Assembly: GCF_030317105.1 (NCBI RefSeq)
Contig: NZ_JASZYG010000010.1
Coordinates: 1-64,000, forward strand
Length of the DNA: 64,000 nt
From: Variovorax brevis
Lineage (GTDB): Bacteria > Pseudomonadota > Gammaproteobacteria > Burkholderiales > Burkholderiaceae_C
Reading direction: 5' to 3'
Made by a program: the position numbers and the translations under genes. Of the stretch, positions 51,855 to 60,103 are shown in pieces. Position 1 is the first letter of the stretch, and each line of letters begins with the position of its first letter. Below the pieces are notes generated by a model. It had not been told where the DNA came from. It did not search any database and was given only the letters and a program-made list of their open reading frames with translations.

Positions 51855-53360
51855 TCAATGCGCCTCGGCCTGCTTTGCAGCCGCGATGATGGCCGCATCG
51901 TCCTGCTTGGCGCCGTTGAGGAACAGGTTCAACAGCACGGCCGCAATCGAAGCCAGCAAGATGCCCGACTCGATCAGCGAGTGGATCGCGTGCGGCATCC
52001 ATTGCTTGAAGTTCGGGGCAATCAGCGGAATCATGCCGATGCCGATCGACACCGCCACGATCATCGGGTTGTAGCGGTTCGTCTTGAAGTTCACGCCTGC
52101 CAAAATGCGGATGCCCGTCGCCGTCACCATGCCGAACATGACGAGGCCCGCGCCGCCCAGCACCACCGTCGGCAGCGACTCCACCAGCGCAGCCATCTTG
52201 GGCAACAGGCCCAGGATGATGAGGATCACGCCGCCCGCAACGCACACATAGCGGCTCTTGATGCCGGTCACCGCCACCAGGCCCACGTTCTGCGAGAAGC
52301 TGGTGTAGGGGAAGGTGTTGAACACGCCGCCGATCAAGGTGCCCAGGCCGTCGGTGCGCAGGCCGCGTGCCAGGTCCTTCTGCGTGATCTCGCGATCTGT
52401 CATTTCGCCGAGCGCCAGGAACATGCCGGTGGATTCGATCATCACGACGATCATGATGAGCGTCATGGTCAGGATCAGGATGGGGTCGAAGATCGGCATG
52501 CCGAAGTGAAAGGGCATCACCACGTCGAACCATTGCGCGTGCCCGACCTTCTCGAAGGTCATGATGCCCATGATGGTGGCGACCACGCCGCCGATCACGA
52601 TGCCCAGCAGCACCGAGATGTTGGCCACGAAGCCCTTGGCGTACTTGACGATGAGCAGGATGGAAACCAGCACCAGCGCCGAGATCCCCATGCCGCTCAA
52701 GTCGGCGTATTTCGGATTCGGCACCGAGGGAACGATGGACAGCCCCTTGGGAATCGGCGGCGTGGCCGAGCCGGGCGAGGTCACGTCGGCCAGCCACTTC
52801 GCATAGACCGGGTCCACGATGGCCGGTGCCGTCGGCCCGACGGGGTTGCCGAAGATCCAGTTAATGCCCACGCGCATCAGGCTGATGCCGATGACGGTGA
52901 TGATGGTGCCCGTGACCACCGGCGGAAAGAAGCGCAGCATGCGGCTCACCGCCGGCGCGATCAGTATCGAGATGATGCCGGCGCCGATGATGGAGCCGAA
53001 CAACAGTTGCGCCCCGGCCTGTCCCGGGTTGTTGTTGGCGATGGTGACCATTGGCGCGACCGAGGCGAAGGTCACGCCCATCATCACCGGCAGCTTGACG
53101 CCGAACCATTGCGTGGCGCCGAGCGACTGGATAAGCGTGGCGATGCCGCAGCAAAAGAGGTCGGCGGAAATCAGCATCGCCACTTCCTGCGGGCTCAGCT
53201 TGAGCGCGCGTCCGACGATGAGCGGCACGGCCACTGCGCCCGCGTACATCACCAGCACGTGCTGCAGGCCCAGGGCCGTCAGCTTGCCGGCAGGCAGTTT
53301 CTGGTCAACCGGATGAACGCCCGCGTTGGCGGACGCGTTGGGGGAAATAACAGCCGACAT
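51855..53360 (-). CDS. Nucleobase:cation symporter-2 (xanthine/uric acid permease type)
   Basis: 501 residues with about 14 membrane segments. LGLQHVLVMYAGAVAVPLIVG near residue 35 and the NCS2 motif region IESTGMFLALGEMTDREIT near 300 are diagnostic; LGTLIGGVFNTFPYTSFSQNVGLVAVTGI is the conserved core of xanthine/urate permeases. It imports xanthine, uric acid or a close purine. A TGTATACA palindrome lies upstream of its promoter and the neighbouring genes encode ureide metabolism, which favours urate or xanthine. Confidence 0.9.
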   Translation of the reverse strand: MSAVISPNASANAGVHPVDQKLPAGKLTALGLQHVLVMYAGAVAVPLIVGRALKLSPQEVAMLISADLFCCGIATLIQSLGATQWFGVKLPVMMGVTFASVAPMVTIANNNPGQAGAQLLFGSIIGAGIISILIAPAVSRMLRFFPPVVTGTIITVIGISLMRVGINWIFGNPVGPTAPAIVDPVYAKWLADVTSPGSATPPIPKGLSIVPSVPNPKYADLSGMGISALVLVSILLIVKYAKGFVANISVLLGIVIGGVVATIMGIMTFEKVGHAQWFDVVMPFHFGMPIFDPILILTMTLIMIVVMIESTGMFLALGEMTDREITQKDLARGLRTDGLGTLIGGVFNTFPYTSFSQNVGLVAVTGIKSRYVCVAGGVILIILGLLPKMAALVESLPTVVLGGAGLVMFGMVTATGIRILAGVNFKTNRYNPMIVAVSIGIGMIPLIAPNFKQWMPHAIHSLIESGILLASIAAVLLNLFLNGAKQDDAAIIAAAKQAEAH

Positions 53361-53444
53361 CGCGAAATTCTCCTTCTTGGAATGAGAGGGCGAGTGAATG
53401 AATGGTAGCCCGCATCGGGCGGTTCACGAGCCTGTACGCGAAAC

Positions 53445-53452
53445 TGTATACA
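53445..53452. promoter_or_regulatory. TGTATACA palindrome upstream of the NCS2 permease
   Basis: TGTATACA within the context ACTGTATACAAAAC, 85 bases upstream of the permease ATG and between it and the GntR gene. The same core occurs at 56704-56715 before the NCS1 gene. Confidence 0.45.
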
Positions 53453-53523
53453 AAACAGATGGACGGCTATATGGCGGAAAACCCGCACAAGGGTTTCGAA
53501 CTGTCACGGCGTCGAGCGAGCGC

Positions 53524-54297
53524 TCAGGCGAGCAGCGCCTTGACCAGGTCGAGCTGGCGGTCCGGTGTTTCGCTTGCCAAGTCGAGGTTGGCCTCGATGC
53601 GCGAGAGGTGGTCGGTCATGCTGGTCACTGCCGCTTCCACGTCGCCGCTGCGGCAGATGCGCAGGAAATCCGCGTGCTCATCGAAGGAGCAGTGCGGATC
53701 GTTCGACGAGTGATAGACCATCGCGATAAGCGAACTGCGTGCCACCAGTTCGCGGATGAGTTCGGTGAGCGTGTGATGCCCCGTGGTCTGCGCCAGCGCA
53801 ACGTGGAAGTCGCCCAGCAGCTTTTCGCGCACCGTTCCGGTGGTCGTGGCGCCCAGCGTGGTGCGCTCGAAATGCACGTGCTGCTCCAGCGCCTGGTAGT
53901 CCGCGGGCGTGGCACGCGCGACGAACAGGCGCACGACTTCGCTTTCCAGCAGCCGCCGCACGCCGAACACCTCGCGCGCCTCCTGCACGGTCGGCTTGCT
54001 GACGAAGGCACCCTTGTCCGGAATCATCTCGATGAGCTTGTCCTTGGAGAGCGTGAGCAGGGCGGCCCGGATCTTGGTGCGGCTCACCGCGTAGACGCGC
54101 CCCAGCGCCTCTTCGCGCAGCCAGGTTCCCGGCGGCAGCCGCTTTTCGACGATGGCGGTGGCGATGTCCTGGGCAATGCTGTCGATGGTCACGCTCTTGT
54201 CCGACACCACCGCGGAAGACGGCGAAGTCGCCGGACGCCTGGGCGTCGGCGGCTCGCCTGTTGATGGTTTGTTGGCAGTCTTTGCGGCGTTTGGCAT
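53524..54297 (-). CDS. GntR-family regulator of the purine/ureide region
   Basis: 257 residues. After an Ala/Pro/Ser/Thr-rich N-terminal extension (about 40 residues), the winged helix reads PPGTWLREEALGRVYAVSRTKIRAALLTLSKDKLIEMIPDKGAFVSKPTVQEAREVF, followed by the FCD domain (RRLLESEVVRLFVARA, DFHVALAQTTGHHTLTEL, HADFLRICRSGDVEAAVTSMTDHLSRI) with the metal-binding His pattern. It lies between the two transporter genes it may control, both preceded by TGTATACA palindromes. The ligand may be allantoate or another ureide. Confidence 0.85.
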   Translation of the reverse strand: MPNAAKTANKPSTGEPPTPRRPATSPSSAVVSDKSVTIDSIAQDIATAIVEKRLPPGTWLREEALGRVYAVSRTKIRAALLTLSKDKLIEMIPDKGAFVSKPTVQEAREVFGVRRLLESEVVRLFVARATPADYQALEQHVHFERTTLGATTTGTVREKLLGDFHVALAQTTGHHTLTELIRELVARSSLIAMVYHSSNDPHCSFDEHADFLRICRSGDVEAAVTSMTDHLSRIEANLDLASETPDRQLDLVKALLA

Positions 54298-54337
54298 GAC
54301 GTGATTGTGGTCGACGCCAAGCCCGCCGCACATGGCG

Positions 54338-55102
54338 TCAGGCCGCGCGTTGCAATTTCGCTCGCCGCTCGGGCAATGTGAAGTCCGCCAGCAGGCCGGT
54401 CATCGGCTTGGGCAGCGGGTGGGCCAGCTCGCCGCGTTTGCTCGTGGCCAGACGCATGCCAACAAGGGACTCGATCAGCTTGGTGCCGGCCGCCACCCCG
54501 TCGATGACCGGCACGCCCAGCACGTCGCTGATGTGCTCGCACAGGTCGGCCATGCCGGCGCAGCCCAGCACGATGGTGTCCGACCCGTCTTCCTCGAGCG
54601 CGCGGCGGCATTCGCCGATGATGCGTTCGCGGGCGTTGGAGCCCGGCTCCTCCAGCTCGAGCACCGGAATTTCGCAGGCACGCACGTTGGCGCAAAAGCG
54701 CTTCATGCCGTACATCTCGGCCAGATGCCACGCTTGCCCCATCGTGCGGCCCAGCGTGGTCACCACGCTGAAGCTGCTGCCCACCAGGCTCGCCATGTGC
54801 ATGGCTGCTTGCGCAATGCCGACCACCGGCCCGCGCGCCAGTTCGCGCGCTGCCTGCAGTCCGGGGTCGCCAAAGCAGGCGATGACGTAGCCGTCGATGC
54901 CCTCGAGTTCGCCGGTGGCGATCTCTTGCAGCAGCCCCGGCACGGCGAGCGCCTCGTCGTAGTGGCTTTCGATGGATACCGGCCCCATGGCCGGGCTGAC
55001 TGCGATGATCCGGGTGTCGGGCCGCGCGACGGAACGCGCACACGCACCGATCTTCTCGGTCATGCTCAGCGTGGTGTTGGGGTTGATGATCTTGATGCGC
55101 AT
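54338..55102 (-). CDS. hpxA: Asp/Glu/hydantoin racemase family, probable allantoin racemase
   Basis: 254 residues. MRIKIINPNTTLSMTEKI is the typical start; the two catalytic cysteines stand in VIACFGDPG (Cys76) and VLGCAGM (Cys181), spaced as in hydantoin and allantoin racemases. Context is decisive: NCS1 and NCS2 transporters and the UraD/AllC and allantoinase genes are close, so racemisation of allantoin (so that the (S)-specific allantoinase can use both forms) is likely. Hydantoin racemase is the alternative. It is 36 bases downstream of the NCS1 gene, same strand. Confidence 0.82.
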   Translation of the reverse strand: MRIKIINPNTTLSMTEKIGACARSVARPDTRIIAVSPAMGPVSIESHYDEALAVPGLLQEIATGELEGIDGYVIACFGDPGLQAARELARGPVVGIAQAAMHMASLVGSSFSVVTTLGRTMGQAWHLAEMYGMKRFCANVRACEIPVLELEEPGSNARERIIGECRRALEEDGSDTIVLGCAGMADLCEHISDVLGVPVIDGVAAGTKLIESLVGMRLATSKRGELAHPLPKPMTGLLADFTLPERRAKLQRAA

Positions 55103-55138
55103 GTCGTCGGTTCCAGATGGCGGGGAAGGAAAAAAGCG

Positions 55139-56635
55139 TCAGGCCTTGCGCGGCTGCAGCAGGAGGTAGATGACGAAGCCCAGGCCCATGCCGATGAACC
55201 ATGCATAGTTCGCGGCGCCCTGCAGTGTCGGGATGAACACGCAAAGGCTCGGCACCAGGGCTGAGGGAATCAACGCATACACGGCAGAGCGGTTGACGCC
55301 GTTCTTGTACCAGTACTCGCCCTTGGGGCTCATCGTGTAGAGCGCATCCACGTTCACCTTTTGCTTCTTCACGAGGTAGAAGTCTGCAATCAGGATGCCG
55401 AACAGCGGACCGATGAAGGAACCCAGGATGTCCAGCGTGTAGTGGATGACTTCCGGGTTGTTGTACAGGTTCCAGGGCGTGATGAACACCGAGCCCACCG
55501 CGGCAATCATGCCGCCCGTGCGCCAGCTGATCTTGCTCGGCGCGACGTTCGAGAAGTCGAATGCCGGCGACACGAAGTTCGCAACGATGTTGATGCCGAT
55601 GGTGGCAATCATGAAGGTCAGCGCGCCGATCACCACAGCGGTGGTGCTGTCGATCTTCGCAACCGTGTGCACCGGGTCGGTGATGAGTTCGCCGAACACC
55701 GGCAGCGTGGCTGCAGAGGTGATGACGGACAGCAGCGAGAAGAACAGGAAGTTGACCGGCAGGCCCCAGAAGTTGCCCTTCTTCACCGCATCGAAGCTCT
55801 TGCCGTAGCGCGAGAAGTCACCGAAGTTGAGCATCGGGCCGCTGAAGTAGCTCACCACCAGCGCGATGGCGCCGGCCATCACCGGCAAGGCTTCCCAGCC
55901 GGAGAACTTCACGCCGCCCAGGTTCATGTCGATGTTGCTCCAGCCGGCCTTCCAGACCAGCCAGCCGCACAGCATGGCCATCACGACGTACACCGCAGGA
56001 CCGGCCCAGTCGATGAACTTGCGGATGGCTTCCATGCCGTGCCAGAACACGAAGGCCTGCAGCACCCACATCAGCATGAAGGCGACCCAGCCGAGGGTCG
56101 ACAGCCCGGCAAAGCCATGCTGCTTCACGTCGGCCCAGGCCGCGAGGTCCGGATAGAAGTGAAGCGCCAGCAGCATGAAGGCTGCGGACGCGAGATAGGT
56201 CTGGATGCCGTACCACGCCACGGCAATGAGGCCGCGAATCACGGCCGGCACGTTGGCGCCCAGCACGCCGAACGATGCGCGGCAGATCACGGGGTAGGGC
56301 GTGCCCGTCACCTGGCTGGGCTTGGCCACCAGGTTGCAGAAGAACTGCACGATGACGATGCCGATCAGCAGCGACACCAGCACCTGCCAGCTCGACAGGC
56401 CGAGCGAGAAAAGGCTGCCTGCGGTGATGTAGCCGCCCACGCTGTGCACGTCGGACATCCAGAAGGCAAAGATGTTGTATTGGCCCCAGGTCTGCTTCTT
56501 CAGCGGCGCGAGGTCTTCGTTGGTCAGGCGCGGGTCGTAGCCCGGTTTGATCAAGGCGTTGGATTCGTGGTGATGCGACGTGTGGGGGGTCGCAATCGGC
56601 AGGTCGGCGGTTGCTTGACTGACAGCTGGGTTCAC
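55139..56635 (-). CDS. NCS1-family nucleobase/ureide:cation symporter (allantoin or hydantoin permease-like)
   Basis: 498 residues with 12 membrane segments; motifs FAFWMSDVHSVGGYITAGSLFSLGLSSWQVLVSLLIGI near the N-terminus and YPVICRASFGVLGANVPAVIRGLIAVAWYGIQTYL match Mhp1, PucI and PurP relatives. Allantoin, hydantoin, uracil or cytosine are known cargoes in this family. The neighbouring racemase and regulator support allantoin. It is the first gene of its leftward unit; a TTTGTATACAAA site lies 69 bases upstream. Confidence 0.9.
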   Translation of the reverse strand: MNPAVSQATADLPIATPHTSHHHESNALIKPGYDPRLTNEDLAPLKKQTWGQYNIFAFWMSDVHSVGGYITAGSLFSLGLSSWQVLVSLLIGIVIVQFFCNLVAKPSQVTGTPYPVICRASFGVLGANVPAVIRGLIAVAWYGIQTYLASAAFMLLALHFYPDLAAWADVKQHGFAGLSTLGWVAFMLMWVLQAFVFWHGMEAIRKFIDWAGPAVYVVMAMLCGWLVWKAGWSNIDMNLGGVKFSGWEALPVMAGAIALVVSYFSGPMLNFGDFSRYGKSFDAVKKGNFWGLPVNFLFFSLLSVITSAATLPVFGELITDPVHTVAKIDSTTAVVIGALTFMIATIGINIVANFVSPAFDFSNVAPSKISWRTGGMIAAVGSVFITPWNLYNNPEVIHYTLDILGSFIGPLFGILIADFYLVKKQKVNVDALYTMSPKGEYWYKNGVNRSAVYALIPSALVPSLCVFIPTLQGAANYAWFIGMGLGFVIYLLLQPRKA

Positions 56636-56703
56636 GGGTGGCTCCTCGTGGCGGGTGGGCTGAAATCCGAACAGCGTGTTCGGTTCGTTGATTGCACCCT
56701 ATA

Positions 56704-56715
56704 TTTGTATACAAA
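56704..56715. promoter_or_regulatory. TTTGTATACAAA palindrome upstream of the NCS1 gene
   Basis: A perfect 12-base palindrome in the divergent region between the NCS1 transporter (minus) and acylphosphatase (plus). Shares the TGTATACA core with 53445-53452, consistent with one GntR-type regulator. Confidence 0.55.
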
Positions 56716-56798
56716 AACTGGGTGCAATCAAGCCAGAATTTTTGACAATTGCTTGGTGTTTACCCTTGGCTGCGTCGAAGTGGCCGAAAATCGCCCGT

Positions 56799-57107
56799 AT
56801 GGATCTGCGTGACGCCACGGCCCCTGTCGAATGCGAACTGGTACGCGTGCGCGGTCGCGTGCAGGGCGTCGGTTATCGCGACGGCTGTGCCGAGGGCGCC
56901 CGCGCCTTGGGCGTTTCGGGGTGGGTGCGCAACAGGGCAGACGGCTCGGTGGAGGCTTTGCTCCAAGGCACGCCGCAGCAACTGGCGGACATGCGCGAGT
57001 GGATGTCGACCGGCGTGCACGGCGCGCGAGTGGACTCGATGGACGTCACGCCGGTGCCCGCGCCCTTCGACCGTCTTCAACGCTTCGAGCGTCGGCCGAC
57101 GGTGTAA
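56799..57107 (+). CDS. acyP: Acylphosphatase
   Basis: 102 residues. CELVRVRGRVQGVGYRDGCAEGARALGVSGWVRNRADGSVEALLQG contains the catalytic arginine (GVGYR) and asparagine (WVRN). It hydrolyses acyl phosphates. The ATG at 56799 is chosen because the family domain starts about 10 residues in; an upstream frame is open but without homology. It is divergent from the NCS1 gene and 89 bases upstream of an aldo/keto reductase gene. Confidence 0.93.
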   Translation: MDLRDATAPVECELVRVRGRVQGVGYRDGCAEGARALGVSGWVRNRADGSVEALLQGTPQQLADMREWMSTGVHGARVDSMDVTPVPAPFDRLQRFERRPTV

Positions 57108-57196
57108 GCCTCATCGGGGCGCCTGCAGGAAAACGCAACGCTCCCTATGATTCCGCTGGTCCGCTCCGGACCCCGGGGCGCATCGGAGAAACACCC

Positions 57197-58207
57197 ATGA
57201 GCATTCCCACCACCCGCTTGGGCCGCACCGGCCTGACCGTGTCCCGTCTCGCCCTCGGCACGATGACTTTCGGCCTGCAGACCGACGAGACCGTGTCGCA
57301 CCAGATCCTGGACAAGGCCACCGGGGCCGGCATCAACTTCCTGGACACCGCGGACGTCTATCCGCTGGGCGGCACCTGGGAGACAACAGGCCGCACCGAA
57401 GCCATCATCGGCAACTGGCTCCAGGCCAAGGGCGCCACTGCGCGCAGCCGCTTCATCGTGGCAACCAAGGCGTGCGGCAAGGTCGGCCCGAACACGTGGG
57501 ACCAAGGGGCCTCGCGCAAGCATTTGCTCGACGCCATCGACGCCTCGCTCAAGCGCCTGCAGACGGACTACGTCGACCTGTACCAGCTTCACCACGACGA
57601 CCGTGAAACGCCCATCGACGAAAGCCTGGAAGCGCTCGACGTGATCGTGAAGTCGGGGCGCGCGCGCTATATCGGCGTGTCGAACTTCTTCGCTTACCGG
57701 CTGGCCCGGGCGCTCGGCCGGTCGGAGCTGAAGAACCTGACCAAGTTCGTCTGCGTTCAGCCGCGCTACAGCCTGCTCTTTCGCGAAATCGAGCGCGAGT
57801 TGTTGCCGCTGGTCGGTGAGGAAGGGCTGGGCGTGATTCCCTACAACCCGCTGGCGGGCGGCCTGCTCACGGGCAAGTACAAGGCCGGATCCAGGCCGGA
57901 GGACAACACCCGCTTCACGCTCGGCACCGCCGGCACCATGTACCAGGACCGCTACTGGAACGAGCGGAGCTTCGGCACCGTCGAAAAACTGCACGCCCTC
58001 GCCGACGAGGCGGGCGTGCCGCTGGCGACGCTGGCCGTTGCGTGGGTCATGGCCAACCCGCTGATCACCGCGCCGCTGCTGGGTGCCAGCCGGCCAGAGC
58101 AACTCGACGCAACGCTTGACGCCGCCGAGTACAAGCTTGCCGCCGATTTGAAACAACGTCTCGATGATGTGACTGCCGAATATCGAAAAGGCGACGCACC
58201 GCGTTGA
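57197..58207 (+). CDS. Aldo/keto reductase (YajO/YhdN-like)
   Basis: 336 residues. LGRTGLTVSRLALGTMTFGL, INFLDTADVYPLGG with catalytic Asp and Tyr, RFIVATKACGKVG with the lysine, and DYVDLYQLHHDDRETPIDESLEALDVIVKSG with the histidine show the AKR catalytic tetrad and the longer 330-residue class. IPYNPLAGGLLTGKYK is typical of the YajO group. NADPH-dependent carbonyl reduction is expected. GGAGAAACACCC precedes the ATG. It ends before a repeated hairpin at 58310-58330. Confidence 0.88.
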   Translation: MSIPTTRLGRTGLTVSRLALGTMTFGLQTDETVSHQILDKATGAGINFLDTADVYPLGGTWETTGRTEAIIGNWLQAKGATARSRFIVATKACGKVGPNTWDQGASRKHLLDAIDASLKRLQTDYVDLYQLHHDDRETPIDESLEALDVIVKSGRARYIGVSNFFAYRLARALGRSELKNLTKFVCVQPRYSLLFREIERELLPLVGEEGLGVIPYNPLAGGLLTGKYKAGSRPEDNTRFTLGTAGTMYQDRYWNERSFGTVEKLHALADEAGVPLATLAVAWVMANPLITAPLLGASRPEQLDATLDAAEYKLAADLKQRLDDVTAEYRKGDAPR

Positions 58208-58293
58208 ATTCGAGACGCAACTTTCCCACTGCTTCTTGCACAGGCAATCCGGTGGCAAGCCTTGCGGGACAAGGGTTTGGCGCGAATCGAGTG

Positions 58294-58331
58294 AAGTTTT
58301 CCACAAGCTTGTCCCCGTTTGGCGGGGACAG
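58294..58331. repeat. Direct-repeat hairpin element, copy 1
   Basis: 38-base unit containing the stem TGTCCCCG-TTTGG-CGGGGACA at 58310-58330, preceded by AAGTTTTCCACAAGCT. It matches copy 2 at 59068-59105 in 36 of 38 positions. It lies between the convergent aldo/keto reductase and RpiR-remnant ends and could serve as a terminator. Confidence 0.7.
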
Positions 58332-58334
58332 CTT

Positions 58335-58815
58335 TCACTCCGCTTTCACCTGTTTTCGCGTGCCGCGGGCACGGCCGAGACAGGCGCCCGAAACGAAGAG
58401 TTGCTTTTCGGCATCGTTGATGCGCTTGACCACCGTCTTGCCGGCGCGGCTGGCCAGCAGTTCGAGCAGGGCCTCGGTCACCGCCACGCCGGCCGCCACA
58501 GAGGGGAAAAAAGACGGGCTGCGGATGGAAAAAAGCAGGGTTTCGTCCGCGATCAATGACAAGGGCGAGGCCAAGCTGTCGGTCAGCGCGAGCACCTTGC
58601 ATCCGGCCGATTTCGCCGCTTGGGCCACCTGCAAAGCCTCCCTCGAATATGGCGCGAAGCTGATCACGACCAGCGCATCGCCTTTCTTCATGGCGCGTTG
58701 CTGCATTTCGAGGGAGCCGCCCTGGCCGTCGATGAGGTGGACGCTGTCGCGAAAGATCCGATCGGCGGCACTGTCGATGGCAAGCAGGGTGACATGTGCT
58801 GCTCGCGCCGCCTTT
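58335..58815 (-). pseudogene. Truncated MurR/RpiR-family regulator (C-terminal SIS domain only)
   Basis: The minus frame from 58814 to 58335 encodes AAHVTLLAIDSAADRIFRDS, then VHLIDGQGGSLEMQQRAMKK and SFAPYSREALQVAQAAKSAG, and later ESPSFFPS-like SPSFFPSVAAG and EALLELLASRAG. These are the C-terminal half of the SIS sugar-isomerase domain of RpiR regulators. Upstream in this frame is a TGA at 58815-58817 and the HTH domain and the first SIS strand are missing; other frames carry no full continuation. The longest intact ATG frame starts at 58706 (123 residues). A degraded regulator, possibly once of a carbohydrate or purine gene. Confidence 0.65.
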
Positions 58816-59067
58816 CATTGCCTCGCAGGGCGACCTTGAATCGATCGCGTCGCCGCTGGCTTCATCCATCGATGCGGTGACGCGAAGGCTCGCCAACGGA
58901 TGAATCCACCATCACGCCGCGTTGATGAATTAATACTTTCAGATTCATTCAATCGTCGCTGAATCGAGCCGTCGCTTGAGCTTGGCAGCCGCCACCCGCC
59001 ATGTGCTTATCAAAGTGGCAATCTGGCGCGAAGCCTTATGGAATAAGGCTTCGTAAGAACTGTCACA

Positions 59068-59105
59068 AAGTTTTCCACAAGCTTGTCCCCGGTCGGCGGG
59101 GACAG
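59068..59105. repeat. Direct-repeat hairpin element, copy 2
   Basis: 38 bases, 36 identical to copy 1; the stem is TGTCCCCG-GTCGG-CGGGGACA at 59084-59104. It follows the stop of the M48 protease gene (minus strand), where a terminator would be placed. Confidence 0.7.
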
Positions 59106-59162
59106 ATTTGACGAAAGGGTTTCTGAATACGGGACGCCCATTTCACGGGCGGCCGCGAAGCT

Positions 59163-59921
59163 TCAGGCGCCGGCGTCCAGCCGTTTTTGCATGGCCGCAG
59201 CGCGTGCCGAAGACGGCGGGTGCGAACTCAGCATCGAAGTGCCGGAGCCGCCGCCACTGGCGCTGGCGAGCTTCTGGAAGCCCGTCACCAGCCCTTTGCG
59301 TTCCAGCTTGCGTTGGGTCAAGAGGTCGAAGGAGTAGTTGTCGGCCGCGCTCTCCTGCACTTGCGAGAACTGCGCGTTGAGGAACTTCTCGCCCAGGTCG
59401 CCCGCCATGGATTGCGACACGGCGCCCACCGTGCCGCCGGCGGCCGTTGCCAGGTTGCGCAAGGTGGAGGTGGTGGCGGCAGCCTGCATGCGCGACTTGC
59501 TGTGGCCGAGCGCCACGTGGCCGATCTCATGGCCGATCACGCCACGCAGTTCGTCGTCGTTCATCAGGTCCATCAGGCCGCTGTAGACGCGGATGCAGCC
59601 GTTGGCCATGGCCCACGCGTTCACGTCCTTGGTCATGTAGACCTTGTAGACGGCGGGCTTGCCGTTGACGGTGGAGGGCATCGCCTTCACCACGTTGGCC
59701 AGACGCGTGGCGTAAGCGCTGCCGGACGCCGCGATCTGGTTCTTCTGGTCCATGGCCGCGCAGGACTGGTCGGACATGGAGGCAATCTCGCCATCGGTCA
59801 GGGACATGGCCTTGAATGCATCGCCGCCGATGCCGGCGAGGCTTTGCGTGTCCATGTTCTTGCAGCCGGCGAGTGCGGTAACAAGGGCGATCGAAATGAT
59901 CGAAAGTGATGTCTTCTTCAT
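59163..59921 (-). CDS. M48-family metalloprotease lipoprotein
   Basis: 252 residues. A lipoprotein signal (lipobox LAGC, Cys about residue 20) precedes the peptidase domain with the zinc motif GVIGHEIGHVALGHSKSRM (HEIGH). A downstream glutamate in ESAADNYSFDLL is the third zinc ligand and is followed by DxL-like residues, as in LoiP/BepA-type periplasmic proteases. The start at 59921 (MKKTSLSIISIALVTALAGC) gives a clean lipoprotein signal; an earlier in-frame ATG would add a basic stretch. It would clip or degrade misfolded envelope proteins. No partner is seen nearby. Confidence 0.88.
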   Translation of the reverse strand: MKKTSLSIISIALVTALAGCKNMDTQSLAGIGGDAFKAMSLTDGEIASMSDQSCAAMDQKNQIAASGSAYATRLANVVKAMPSTVNGKPAVYKVYMTKDVNAWAMANGCIRVYSGLMDLMNDDELRGVIGHEIGHVALGHSKSRMQAAATTSTLRNLATAAGGTVGAVSQSMAGDLGEKFLNAQFSQVQESAADNYSFDLLTQRKLERKGLVTGFQKLASASGGGSGTSMLSSHPPSSARAAAMQKRLDAGA

Positions 59922-60069
59922 CTTCTTCAGGTTCAGTTGGGAAATGAACCGGAAGGGTAGGCGAGGGCGGATCGCCCGCCGACGCAAGAGTGTCAGGCAC
60001 TGTCAAACGCGGGCAAAACAGTGCATCGGCGTGATGAAGTTGCGGCAGGCTCGATGCGGCCCCGCAGGG

Positions 60070-60095
60070 TGTCCCCGCGCAGATCGGCGGGGACA
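60070..60095. repeat. TGTCCCCG hairpin, copy 3 (longer loop)
   Basis: The same arms TGTCCCCG (60070-60077) and CGGGGACA (60088-60095) flank a 10-base loop. The AAGTTTTCCACAAG leader of copies 1 and 2 is absent. It lies between the M48 and M20 genes, immediately past the M20 stop on the minus strand. Confidence 0.6.
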
Positions 60096-60103
60096 GTCCG
60101 GAC

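Noticed and set aside
57952..58896. A 314-codon minus frame across the aldo/keto reductase end and the RpiR remnant.
   Set aside because: It mixes antisense sequence with out-of-frame remnant codons; the SIS domain is in another frame.
59070..59082. TTTTCCACA in the repeat unit, one base away from the DnaA box TTATCCACA.
   Set aside because: Only single isolated copies occur and no dnaA, dnaN, gidA or other origin-linked gene is present; part of the repeated leader.
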